A stretch of DNA of 64,000 nucleotides from Closterium sp. Naga37s-1 (lineage: Eukaryota; Streptophyta; Zygnematophyceae; Desmidiales; Closteriaceae): the NCBI GenBank assembly GCA_947471745.1, contig CANJKZ010000267.1:1939001-2003000 (forward strand), read 5' to 3'. Under the pieces are notes generated by a model. That model did no database searches, had not been told where the DNA came from, and was given only the letters and a program-made list of their open reading frames with translations. A program made the translations under genes and the position numbers. Below, in pieces: positions 43,302 to 53,223 of this stretch (positions are counted from its first letter, which is position 1; each line of letters begins with the position of its first letter).

Positions 43302-44393
43302 TTACGGCGCCTCCACCAGAGCAGCCGCGGCCCAGGAGGATTTTGCTTTAGGTCGAGCCTCTCCGTCCTCCAGGTCCAACATCCGTTGCGCATGCTCCGT
43401 ACGTTTCGCCAGCCCGTACACCTCCTTTAGCGTGATGTCTGCGCCCACGCCGTACACCGTGTTCCGCACCACGCTTCTCAAGTCTTCATCCAAACCCCTC
43501 ACGAACTTCCGTACTAGCAGTCTTTCGTCCCGACTCTCCAAGTCTTCAGCGAGCTCCTTCAGCCTGCAGTAATAGGCCAGCAGCGATTCGTCTTTCCCTC
43601 GTCTGAACTCGCGGAACTCCTCCACTCTCGCCTTGGTCTGCCCCAGGAACTCTTTCTTCAGTAGCTCAACAAAACGGGCCGTCGGATTTTCTATCTCTCC
43701 ACATTCCAGCTCCTCTGGCACCTCCTTCCGCGTCATTCGATAGAAAGTCTCCGCCTCGCCCGTCAAAGTCACGAGCATCCGGCGGAAGAACTCAGCCGGG
43801 TCTAGCTCGTCCCTTTCCCAACAGTACTGAACTGTCTCCAACTGCATCAAGTAATTTTTCAGAGTGGGGCCCACTCCTGGGATTTTCGGTGAAGCGCTCG
43901 GCTACCTCCAGCTTCGGGAGAGCCCCACTAGCCCACTTCTTCTCGCTCGGCCGTTCGTGCCTGGGGTCGGCCGGCGGTAACCCCGCTGTCTGGCTCGGTT
44001 CCTCGGCGTCCGAACTTCTCCTTCCGCCTGGCGGCGCAACCATGCCGGGGGTTCCTGCGCCCGGTCCGCCTCCATCCCTGGCATCATCACCGGAGAAGTA
44101 TTCGTCCGTCGATCTTCCCACCGAGCTCGTGCTTCTCGGGCCCATCGCAGATCGTGTGGCGTCTCCCCTGGATCTGACGCGATGTTACGGGGAGGGTCCA
44201 TGTCTCCTCGACGTTCGCGTTCGCGTTGATGCGGGGTTCGGTACGCCCCGGTCGAAAGGGCAGGCGAGCGCGGCGCTTCCGCTGCTGCGGCTTGATCCGG
44301 GTTGGTCGTCGCGGCTGCGCGCCAGCTTGGCTCCGCTACAATATCTTCCCTACGGTATCGCTGTCCGGATCTTAGTTTAAACCTATCGTTCAT
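43302..44393 (-). CDS. Gypsy Gag, frame-broken
   Basis: Capsid-like protein of the gypsy element. A likely start at 44393 (MNDRFKLRSGQRY) opens a basic N-terminus. Reading then has to change frame near 44060-44140 and again near 43870-43885 to reach the clear retrotransposon-gag domain (YLMQLETVQYCW, DPAEFFRRML, REFRRGKDESLLAYYCRLKE, RKFVRGLDEDL). The last part ends at TAA 43302-43304. The zinc knuckle expected at the Gag C-terminus lies just past that stop, in the next ORF and in the same frame, so readthrough or decay is involved. Confidence 0.75.
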
Positions 44394-44436
44394 ACTAACT
44401 ACGCGTGATAGCGTGTCTCGTTCCTTGCTTGTTTGT

Positions 44437-44819
44437 TGAAAGTTCCTAGCCCGGACTACTCAGCTAGGAAAACCTAACTCGGCTGACTGCCTGGCAAGAC
44501 AGCAACCAACACTTCAGTGGCTTGCTAAGGTTGGCACCTCCACGGGCGCAACTCTAGAGGTTTTGCTAGGATCAATTCTTTGCTTAGAGTGGAAACAAAC
44601 AAGCAAGCAAGTGACACTAACCTTGTTGCTTGCCTAAGTATCATTCTCTGGTTACCGTTGCTAAGCAACGGTCTCTTTCTTTTCGCTACTTCGGCACCAT
44701 TCCCCGCCGACTGCATCCTCGACTCCCGCCTAGTTCTCTACAACGGTATACACTACTGTACTCTGTCTTGCTTTTATATTGTCTCTCCTATATTCTATTC
44801 CTACAATTAAAAGCATGAC
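44437..44819 (-). repeat. 5' LTR of the gypsy element
   Basis: 383 bp, lacking the terminal A of the other LTR and differing at about five positions, one of them a CG to TG change (GGTTTCGC against GGTTTTGC). GAGAA of the target duplication follows at 44820. From 44394 to 44436 there is only short leader sequence, with no match to the common initiator-Met primer site. Confidence 0.85.
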
Positions 44820-45518
44820 GAGAACCACAAGCAGAAGGTTGCGATTGCGCCGTATGTCGAGGCGGGAGGCCTGGCACCAGTGTGTTCCCCCGTGCAGGAG
44901 AGCGAAACTCTGAGCCAACACCAGCAGCAGCGTCGCTACAGCAGCAGCAGCAGCAGCAGCGTAGGCCCCCGATTGGCACACTTACAGGTTGGTGAGGAGA
45001 ACCACGAGCAGAAGGTTTCTGTTCCGCCGTGTGTCGAGGCGGGAGGCGTGGCACCAGTGTGTGCCTCCGTGCAGGAGAGTGAAACCCTGAGCCACCACCA
45101 GCAGCAGCGTAGGCCCCCAATCGGTATACTTACAAATTCGTGAGGAGCACGACTAGCAAGAGGTTCCTGTTCCTCCGCGTGTCGAGGCGGGAGGCCTGGC
45201 ACCAGTGGGTTCCCCCGTGCAGGAGAGCGAAACCCTGAGCCACCACCAACAGCAGCGTCGCTGCAGCAGCGTAGGCCCCTGATTGGTACACTTACAGCAT
45301 GGCACCAGTGCTTTCCTCCGTGCAAGAGAGCGACACCCTGAGCCACCACCAGCAGCAGCGCCGCTGCAGCAGCGGAGGCCCCTGAGGGTTCTCAGAAGGC
45401 ACACTTACAGATTCGTGAGGAGAACCACAAGCAGAAGGTTGCGATTCCGCCGTGTGTCGAGGCGGGAGGCCTGGCACCAGTGGGTTCCTCCGTGCAGCAG
45501 TGCAATGCCCTGAGCCAC

Positions 45519-45553
<35 letters not shown>

Positions 45554-45890
45554 TAACCCCGCGATTGGCACACTTACAGATTGGTGAGGAGAACCACGAG
45601 CAGAAGGTTGCGATTCCGCCTTGTGTCGAGGCGGGACGCCTGGCACCAGTGTGTTCCTCCGTGCAGGAGAGCGAAACCCTGAGCCACCACCAGCAGCAGC
45701 ACCGCTGCAGCAGTGGCGGGACCCCAATCGGTACACTTACAGATTCGTGAGGAGCACGACTAGCAAGAGGTTGCGATTGCGCCGTGTGTCGAGGCGCGAG
45801 GCCTGGCACCAGTGGGTTCCTCCGTGCAGGAGGGTGAAACCCTGAGCCACCACCAGCAGCAGCGTCGCTGCAGCAGCGTAGCCCCCCGAG

Positions 45891-46720
45891 GGACTGCTGG
45901 GGTAGATACAGTGCAGAGCGTTCTGTGCGTCTAGCATGTGAGTGGATGACTGCTGGCGGGGGGAGGGGCGGGGAGGGGTGAGGGGAGGGGAATGATGGGG
46001 GGAGGAGGCGCGGAGGGAGGGGGATAGAGGAGATACATGAGGGCTGCTGGGGGAGACGCAGTGCAGGGCGTTGTGCGTCCAGCATGTGAATGGATGACTG
46101 CTGGCGGGGGGAAGGGGAAGGGGGGGTTGGGGGGAGGAGATGGGGTGAAAGAGAAGCGGAAAGGGGGGATAGAGGGGATACGTGAGGGCTGCTGGGGTGG
46201 ATGCAGTGCAGCGCGTTCTGTGCGTCGAGCATGTGAGTGGATGACTGCTGGTGGGGGGAGAAGGTGTGCCCGGGGGAGGGGGAAAGGAAGATGGGGGGCG
46301 GAAGAGGGGAAGGAAGTTGAGAGAAGAAGTGGTCACGAGTGGAAAGGGCTGCTGGGGTAGATGCAGTGCAGGGCGTTCTGCGCGTCGAGCATGTGAGTGG
46401 AAAGGGCTGCTGGCGGGGGAAGGGGAAGGGGGGGGGAGTGGCGGGGAGGGAGGGAGGGAAGGGGGGAAATGGAGATGGAAAGAGGGGGTGCATGAGTGCG
46501 GCTGCTGCAGCAGCGTAGCCTCCCAAGGGGCTGCTGGGGTAGATGCAGTGAAGGGCGTTCTGTGCGTCGAGCATGTGAGTGGCGGACTGCTGGCGGGGGG
46601 AGAGAGAGGGGGAGGAGGGGGAAGAGGGGCGTAACGGAGGGATACACGAGGGTTGCTGGGGTAGATGCAGTGCAGCGCGTTCTGTGCGTCCAGCATGTGA
46701 TTGGATGATTGCTGGCTGGG
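45891..46720 (-). repeat. Tandem exon array of MLDAQNALHCIYPSS exon
   Basis: On the minus strand an exon coding (S)THMLDAQNALHCIYPSS recurs about six times (near 45892, 46039, 46190, 46345, 46530 and 46650), each preceded by CCCCGCCAGCAG or similar and separated by G-rich minisatellite DNA on the plus strand. Long open frames through this region arise from composition. The protein family is unknown to me. Confidence 0.65.
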
Positions 46721-46839
46721 GAAGAGGAGGGGAAGGGGAAGGGGAAGGGGAGGGGGAAGGGGAGGGGGAAGGGGAAGGGGGAGGGGAAGGTGGGGGGGGA
46801 AAGGGGGAAAGTATCGCTGTGCAATCGCAAATCGCCCAT
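46721..46839 (+). repeat. G-rich simple repeat
   Basis: GGGGAAGGGGAGGGG-type sequence, purine-only on the plus strand over about 90 bp. It lies between two exon arrays and could fold into triplex or quadruplex structures. No gene is seen. Confidence 0.8.
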
Positions 46840-47160
46840 TGTGCCGAGCCGTGGGGAGCGGAAATGACCTACTGTGCCCACTGTGCATGCCTTAACGATC
46901 GAGGACCCAAAGAACCATGACTGTGCGTGCCGGAGGAAGAAGGGAGCACTTCTGAGAATCCTGAATGGCAGACGCAGCATTGCAACTTGCCCCTGTGCAT
47001 GCCGTAACGAATCAACGATCAAGAACCTGAGGAACCATGGCTATGTCGAAGACGCTTTTGAAAATTCTTAAAAGCGACTGCAGCATTGCGACCCGCCGCG
47101 CGGAGCGGAAAAGGCCGTACCTGTCCTAACGGTCGAGGGCCTAGGGAACCATGGTGTCGC
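46840..47160 (-). repeat. Three diverged tandem copies of a 110-120 bp unit
   Basis: On the minus strand CATGGTTC(C/T)(C/T), then a CTCGATCGTTA-like block, then GGCATGCACAG or GGACAGGTACGG, recurs starting near 47155, 47045 and 46920. The copies are more diverged than the other arrays and look like an older exon duplication of the gene starting at 47556. The coding frame is not certain. Confidence 0.6.
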
Positions 47161-47316
47161 ATGCTAACAAATAGGAATCGGAAGTGAACAGTAATGAACG
47201 ATAATGAACGGCTGCGAGCGGCCGCGATCGGTAAAGCACGGTACCGAACGGCTGCGAGCGCATAACGAACGTTTCTAAGCGTGACGTCACCCTTGGCTCA
47301 TCGCTGGACGTCTCAC

Positions 47317-47556
47317 CTTCACGCGCATGACGTCAGCGGCTAGGGTCATCGCCAAGGCGAGCCCGCCGACTACGGCGATGAGCACCACCACCCACTGCTG
47401 CGCCTTTGGCGGCGGCGACGACGCTGATGGCGACACGGTCCCTGGCGAGGCTCGCGACGGACTTCCGGATTCTCCGGCGTAAGATGCGGACGAAGCGGTG
47501 CCATCCTCGGTGGTGGTTGCGACTGGCTGGTAGTCGTGGCGCGTTGACCAGAACAT
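47317..47556 (-). CDS. First exon of an unidentified membrane protein
   Basis: The ATG at 47556 opens 80 codons ending at MRVK with a GTGAGA donor (47311-47316), phase 0. The first 50 residues are polar (Ser, Pro, Gly, Thr), then AQQWVVVLIAVVGGLALAM forms one membrane helix followed by basic residues. This fits the start of a single-pass or multi-pass membrane protein with cytosolic N-terminus. The downstream exons appear to be those amplified in the arrays at 46840-47160, 45891-46720 and 37150-45890, making this one large minus-strand gene broken by retroelements. Family unknown. Confidence 0.5.
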
Positions 47557-48072
47557 GGCGGTCGCTGCGATATCAGGGTTTCGCTACTGTAAACGAAAAC
47601 AACAAACTAAGTATAAATATAGATGAATCCTGGGCTGAACCTGAAACCTGGAACCTGTTAAGTTGGTCTTAATGGGATCTGTCAGCAGGAGAATGCTGCG
47701 GTTGCTCAGTGGTAGATGCTGATGCAGCCATCAACTGCCGTCCTGCGTAACTGAGTCTGACAAGTAATGCTCGTCTGGAGAAATGGAGCGTGAAAAGCGG
47801 AAAAAGATGTGTTGGGCCTTCTCAGAATTGAAACCACTTTGTAACCCACAATACCCTACGTGAACATTTGTTTACCGTCTTCAATCGTTCTTACTCCACT
47901 ACCAGGTAGATTTGAAACGGATTTATCGGGCTCGTCAGATTTGGGTGAGCTGATTGTTTCGGGGTGTGTTGACGATTGGTTTACATGGTAATATGTGTTT
48001 CAAGGAGTTGAAGTACGGTACAGTGCGTTTAAAACCCGCAGCCTGAATTACAAAAAAAGTTGGGAGGTGTTA
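47557..48072. other. Upstream region of the 47556 gene; no gene seen
   Basis: AT-richer sequence with no ORF of note. It should contain the promoter of the minus-strand gene. A GCTCAGTGGTAGA word near 47705 resembles a tRNA A box, but no B box or cloverleaf follows. Confidence 0.5.
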
Positions 48073-48520
48073 GGGCGTGGAACATTGTAACGACCACGCC
48101 AAATGGTTGGATGTATGGTTGTTTCTGGCGATTGCGAAGAAGTTAGGGAAACCGCATTGACTGGCACGCATATTAGTCACCCTGACTTGACCTAAAATCA
48201 GTGGTATCTCCCGTAAGTTTTTAGGGGTACTACCCGAACTATCCATTAAAAGGGAACAATATTTTACTTCCATTAATTACCCCCGAATGTGCTTGACTCA
48301 TTTACTCTCCCCCAAATATCTCACACCGCTTTCGAATGCTTAAAGTCGAATTTAAATGTTTCTGATTATTGGGGGTGGGTTTTAGTGGGTGCCCTACGTT
48401 CTGGCGAACAGAATCACATAGAAATCTCGCAACCTTCGCATCTCTGTTACACCCTTCGCTTTCGCCTGAAGCAACCATATGGGCGACCATTTGACATGGT
48501 CGTTACAATGTTCCACGCCC
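48073..48520. mobile_element. Second Harbinger-like MITE, 448 bp
   Basis: The termini GGGCGTGGAACATTGTAACG and its inverse are flanked by TTA (48070-48072 and 48521-48523). The inverted similarity continues imperfectly for about 70 bp on each side. GGGCGTG ends with a TTA duplication are typical of PIF/Harbinger and Tourist elements. No transposase is present. Its ends differ from those of the 15576 MITE, so it is another family. From 48521 to 48838 I see no gene. Confidence 0.8.
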
Positions 48521-48838
48521 TTAACACTTTCCCTCCCGAACCAGGGTGGTTACCAGTTGTGCACGGGCAAAACGCGATGAAGTCGCAGACAGCTCACGGA
48601 AGTGTCGCTCGGTTCCTGCGCAACCACTCTGGCCTTGGTGTGCACACCAAACTGGACACCTGTAATTCAGGTTGATAAAAACTGCCTAGTCCGATCAGCA
48701 CCAGCGGCAGCCATAGCTTAGAACAGCTAGGCTCCAACCTCATTCCAGCCCCAGGCCTCATATACCCGCCTTACTCGTTAGGACTAATACTCCATTCCTT
48801 AGGTGCCAGAGATATAACTTTCTGTCCGCGTTTCTAAG

Positions 48839-51360
48839 GTGAATCGCCCTACTTCGTCGCATTCGCTTCTTCTCCCCGTAGTCCACACTCCGTCCCCTTC
48901 CGTCCCACACACGCACTCCCCTCCATCGCTCACGCTTCCTCGCGACAACGAGCACGCTCCCTCCCCTCCCGTCTCCTTCGCGCTCGCTCCATTGTCGCAC
49001 ACGCGCGCTCTGTTTTCTCGCGGATTACAATTCCCTCCCGTCGCCCACGCGGGAGCACCGAGACCGATCACGCACACTCCCTTCCGTCACCCACGCTCAC
49101 TTCGTTCCCGCCGCAGACGCGCAATCTCTTCCGTCGCCCCCGCGCACTCCGTCAGTTACCTCGGCCCACGCGCACTCCCTTCCGTTGCCCACTCTCAAGA
49201 CCTTCCCGTCGCCCACGCTCACACCCTTCCCATCGCCTACGCGCAATCGTTCCGTCGCCCACTCTCAATCACTTCCCTCGCCCACGCTCGCTCCCTTCCC
49301 GTCGCCCACACTCCCTTTCCATCGCCTTCGCGCAATCCTTACATCGCACACGCTCACCCCCGCTCGTCGCACACGGCCAATCCCCTCTCGTCGCACGCTG
49401 CCGCCCGCGCCGCGCTCTCCCTTTCAATCTCCTCCCGCCGTCCACGCTCACTCCACTGCCGTCACACACACACGCACCCTCCCCTCGACGGAGAGGGGGT
49501 GCTCCGCTTCCCTCGCATATGCGTTCATCTCCCCATCCCTCATCTCCCCATCCCTCATCTCCCCGTCCCTCATCTCCCCGTCCCTCATCTCCCCGTCCCT
49601 CATCTCCCCATCCCTCATCTCCCCGTCCCTCATCCCCCCGTCCCCCATCTCCCCGTCCCTCATCTCCCCGTCCCTCATCTCCCCGTCCCTCATCTCCCCA
49701 TCCCTCATCTCCCCGTCCCTCATCTCCCCGTCCCTCATCCCCCCGTCCCCCATCTCCCCGTCCCTCATCTCCCCGTCCCTCATCTCCCCATCCCTCATCT
49801 CCCCATCCCTCATCTCCCCATCCCTCACCTCTCCGGTCTTCCTCTCCCTCTCCCCTCTCCTCTCATTCCTTACCCTTCTCCCTCTCCTCTCCCTCCTCCC
49901 TTTCCACTCGCCCCGCCACTCCCGCCGTGCTTCTCCCTCCCCCCATTCCGCCTCGCCCCATTCCGCCCCACCCCATTCCGCCCCATCCCATTCCGCCTGA
50001 CCTCATTCCGCCCCACCCCATTCCGCCTCACCCCATTCCTCCTCTCCCCATCCCCTCCTCATTTTACCCCCTCTTCTCCCCTTCCCCACCTCATCCCATC
50101 TCCTCCTCTTTCCGTCCACCCCTCCTCACCCCATCTCCTCCTCTTTCCATCCAGGCATCCTCACCCCATTCCGCCTCACCCCATTTCGCCTCCCATCCTC
50201 TCCCCATCCCCTCCTCTTACTATCCCTCCTCTCCCTGTCTCTCCTCTCCCCATCCCTCCTCTTATTATCCCTCCTCTTACCATCCCTCCTCTTACCATCC
50301 CTCCTCTCCCCATCCCTCCTCTCCCTATCCGTCCTCTCCCCATCCGTCCTCTGTTCGTTCCTTCCTCCCTACATCCCTTCCTGTTTGCTCCGCACTTCAC
50401 CTCCCCCTCCCCTCCCCCAATCGCTCTGCGCGGTCTCATTGCAGGGACTCCTCGCAGGGAAAGAAGGGGAAAGGGAGGAAAGTGCACCCACGCTACGCCT
50501 ATCCCCTCACCCCGCCCTGTCCTATCCCCTCACCCCGCCCTGTCCTATCCCCTCCCCTCCCCCTCCCGTCCTCTCCCCATCCCCTCCTCTTCCAAACCCA
50601 TCCCTCCTCATCACATCCCTCCTCTTTCCATCCATCCTCTCCCCATCCCTCCTCTCCCCATCCGTCCTGTCCCCATCCCCTCCTCTCCCCCTCCGCTCCA
50701 GGTGTTTCCTCCCATCATCACTTCCTCCCATCACCACTTCCTCCCATCACCACTTCCTCCCATCACCACTTCCTCCCATCACCACTTCCTCCCATCACCA
50801 CTTCCTCCCATCACCACTTCCCCCCATCATCACTTCCTCCCATCAACTCTTCCTCCCATCACCACTTCCTCCCATCACCACTTCCTCCCATCACCACTTC
50901 CTCCCATCACCACTTCCTCCCATCACCACTTCCCCCCATCATCACTTCCTCCCATCACCACTTCCTCCCATCATCACTTCCTCCCATCACCACTTCCTCC
51001 CATCACCACTTCCTCCCATCACCACTTCCTCCCATCACCACTTCCCCCCATCATCACTTCCTCCCATCACCACTTCCTCCCTGCATTCCTCCCTTCCGCC
51101 CTCCCCCCTTTTTCGTTTTCCGGATCAAACTTCTTTCTCCCATCCGTTTTTCCTCCCTGCATCATTTCCTACAGTATTTCGTTATTTCCCTCTCACCCTC
51201 TTCCTGTCTCCTCCTTTCCCTCACCCCCCCTCTTCCGATCCCTTTCCCTCTCACATCGTCCTATCTTCCCCTGTCCCTTCCCCCCTGCTTCCCTCTTCCC
51301 CCTCTTTCCCCGCTTTCCCCTCCCCATCGCTCGTATTCTCTTTCTCTCCCTGGCTATTGC
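48839..51360 (+). repeat. Pyrimidine-rich low-complexity region with several minisatellites
   Basis: Nearly all of this is C/T-rich on the plus strand. It contains CGTCGCCCACGCTCA-like units (48840-49480), a 15-bp unit CATCTCCCCGTCCCT (about 49515-49830, some 20 copies), CCCCATTCCGCC units (49940-50200) and a 16-bp unit CTTCCTCCCATCACCA (about 50710-51080, some 23 copies). Long open frames follow from the composition. It may be a huge intron; the stretch ends in a pyrimidine tract and TTGCAG. Confidence 0.8.
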
Positions 51361-51362
51361 AG

Positions 51363-51405
51363 TGACTACACTGATGATTTTTCTGGTGCTGCAACTCGCT
51401 CATAG
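51363..51405 (+). other. Possible terminal exon (DYTDDFSGAATRS-stop)
   Basis: A textbook acceptor (long pyrimidine tract, CTATTGCAG) is followed by 43 bases that can encode DYTDDFSGAATRS and a TAG stop. It is the only non-repetitive coding-like piece in the area. The rest of the gene would have to lie upstream of the low-complexity region and was not found. Confidence 0.25.
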
Positions 51406-51685
51406 GCCCATCATCCCATGCCATGCTCGTAGAGAAAACAGTTCCCTTCATGTTTCTTTCGAGGCTTTGGAAAAGGTACAATCAAAAGTATTGTGCACAT
51501 GCCTTTCTGTACCCTTCTGACACTCTTAGTGTCCATCAATCTTGGAAGAATATCTTGCACTGCAGAAACAAAATTACATACGGTACGGTATTATGCCTTT
51601 GAGATCCATCTCTTCAACAAAAATACAGTCTCATGCATGCATACAACACACAAGACACAGGTGGTGGTACGATGCAAAGCATAGA

Positions 51686-51720
51686 CTAGCTGCGCCTCAG
51701 CTTGCTCCTCTGCTTCACCA
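51686..51720 (-). other. Possible terminal exon on the minus strand (VKQRSKLRRS-stop)
   Basis: A TATTTTTCAG acceptor on the minus strand leads into 35 bases encoding VKQRSKLRRS and a TAG stop. The lead-in for more than 1 kb is pyrimidine-rich on this strand. It mirrors the candidate plus-strand exon at 51363, so two convergent genes may end here. Weak evidence. Confidence 0.2.
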
Positions 51721-51729
51721 CTGAAAAAT

Positions 51730-53223
51730 AGGGGAGATTGGAGTAGGCAGAAAGATTCGTGTGAAGAAACATGGGGGAGGTGGTGTGAGGTGCAAGGGAA
51801 CAACGGCAGGGGAATACACACAAGCACACATAATGAAAGCATGTATGGGGAGACACTAATGGGTGCACATGCATGGGTATTAGAGGGCGGAAGGTGAGGA
51901 GTGAGGGGGAAGGGTAGGGCATGAAAAGGAAGGGAAGGGTTGTGAACGGCTGGGGGAGGGAAGGGCGGAGCAGGGAGGAAAAGGCAGGGATGGGGAGGGC
52001 ACGTGGGAACAGGGCAGAGGGTGCAGGAGAGTGAGAGTGCGAGAGGACGGAGGGAGAGAGTGCAGGAGGAAGGAGAGTGGGGGAAGGAGGGTGGGAGGAA
52101 AAGGCAGGGATGGGGGTTCCTAGGTGGGAACAGGGCAGAGGGTGGGGGAAGGAGAGTGAGAGTGCGAGAGGATGGAGGAAGCAGGGAAGGGGATGGGGGG
52201 AAGCAGGGAAGGGGATGGGGGGAAGCAGGGAAGGGGATGGGGGGAAGCAGGGAAGGCGATGGGGGGAAGCAGGGAAGGGGATGGGGGGAAGTAGGGAAGG
52301 GGATGGGGGGAAGCACGGAAGGGGATGGGGGGAAGCACGGAAGGGGACGGGGGGAAGCACGGAAGGGGATGGGGGGAAGCACAGAAGGGGATGGGGGGAA
52401 GCACGGAAGGGGATGGGGGGAAGCACGGAAAGGGATGGGGGGAAGCACGGAAGGGGATGGGGGGAAGCACGGAAGGGGATTCGGGGAAGCACGGAAGGGG
52501 ATGGGGGGAAGCACGGAAGGGGATGGGGGGAAGCACGGAAGGGGATGGGGGGAAGCACGGAAGGGGATGGGGGGAAGCAGGGAAGAGGACGTGGGGAGCG
52601 AGGGAGATGCCGGGGAGAGAGCTGGGGGGAGGACGGTGGGGAGCAGGGCGATTGATGGGGGGGAAAGGGAGAGATGTATGCAGTGTGGGGGTGAAAGGCG
52701 ATTATTCGGGAGTGGGAAGGGTGCATGTGCAGGTGGGAAAGGGAGCGTGACAAGTGTGCGAGATGAGAAGGGAGAAGGGAGGGATGGCGAGGACAACGAG
52801 GAGTGGATGGGAGGGCGACGGGGAAAGAGAGGGCGACGGGGGGAGAGAGAGACGGGGATTGCGAGGGGACGAGCGGGAAGGAGGGCGACGAGCGACAGAG
52901 AGGCGACGAGACGAGGCAACGGGGGGAAGGGAGCGCGACGAGGGAAAAGAAGGGCGGCGGGCGGACGGGAAGGCAACGGGAGGAAGGGAGGGCGACGAGA
53001 CGATGGGAGGGCGACGAGACGAAGGGAGGGCGATGGGCGGAAGGAAGCGCGACGAGGGGAAGGAAGGGCGGCGGGCGGAAAGGAGGGCGACGGGTGGAAG
53101 GGAGGGTGACGGGCGGAAGGGAGGGTGACGGGCGGTGACGGGCGGAAGCGAGGGCGACGGGCGGGGAAGCGGCGAGGGCGACAGGCGAGGCGAGGGTAGT
53201 AGGCGGGGGAAGCGAGAGCGACG
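51730..53223 (+). repeat. Purine-rich low-complexity region with 22-bp minisatellite
   Basis: G/A-rich on the plus strand, the reverse of 48839-51360. From about 52185 to 52585 a 22-bp unit, AAGCACGGAAGGGGATGGGG plus GG, recurs about 18 times, with AAGCAGGGAA variants at its left. From 52850 to 53223 the sequence is GACGGGCGGAAGGGAGGGC-like. No convincing gene. Confidence 0.8.

Larger units (their letters stand above)
37487..44819 (-). mobile_element. Ty3/gypsy LTR retrotransposon carrying a DNA methyltransferase
   Basis: Minus-strand element with LTRs at 44437-44819 (5') and 37633-38016 (3'), about five mismatches in 383 bp, so fairly young. A 5-bp target duplication GAGAA lies at 37482-37486 and 44820-44824. 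Oddly, 146 bp outside the 3' LTR (37487-37632) duplicate the internal end at 38019-38164, so this copy carries an extra internal piece beyond its LTR. Order in the element's sense: gag (44393-43302), zinc knuckle-protease-methyltransferase (43292-41199), RT-RNase H-integrase (40875-38101). No primer-binding site was recognised. Confidence 0.9.
37150..45890 (-). repeat. Tandem exon array of RLDTRRNRNLLLVVLLTNL exon, split by gypsy element
   Basis: On the minus strand an exon encoding THWCQ, then RLDTRRNRNLLLVVLLTNL, ending in a strong GTAAGTG donor, recurs about every 165-175 bp. There are two copies at 37150-37481 and about six at 44825-45890, so the gypsy element landed inside the array. The copies share a pyrimidine-rich lead-in and a CAG/CTG trinucleotide tract of varying length. 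I do not recognise the protein; the hydrophobic run could be a membrane helix. Confidence 0.7.

Noticed and set aside
45405..46888. Minus-strand frames of about 385 codons over the exon arrays
   Set aside because: They run through exon copies and intron minisatellites alike; only the short repeated exon pieces look coding.
47690..47760. tRNA-like sequence (GCTCAGTGGTAGA word)
   Set aside because: Only an A-box-like match; no B box, no acceptor stem and no cloverleaf could be drawn.
48839..51520. A nearly 900-codon Pro/Ser/His-rich open frame
   Set aside because: It is made of 15- and 16-bp pyrimidine repeats that are open in several frames at once; no domain or start context supports a protein.
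51591..52976. Long minus-strand Pro/Phe/Ser frames over 51.6-53.0 kb
   Set aside because: They read the 22-bp purine repeat on the other strand; all frames are open by composition.
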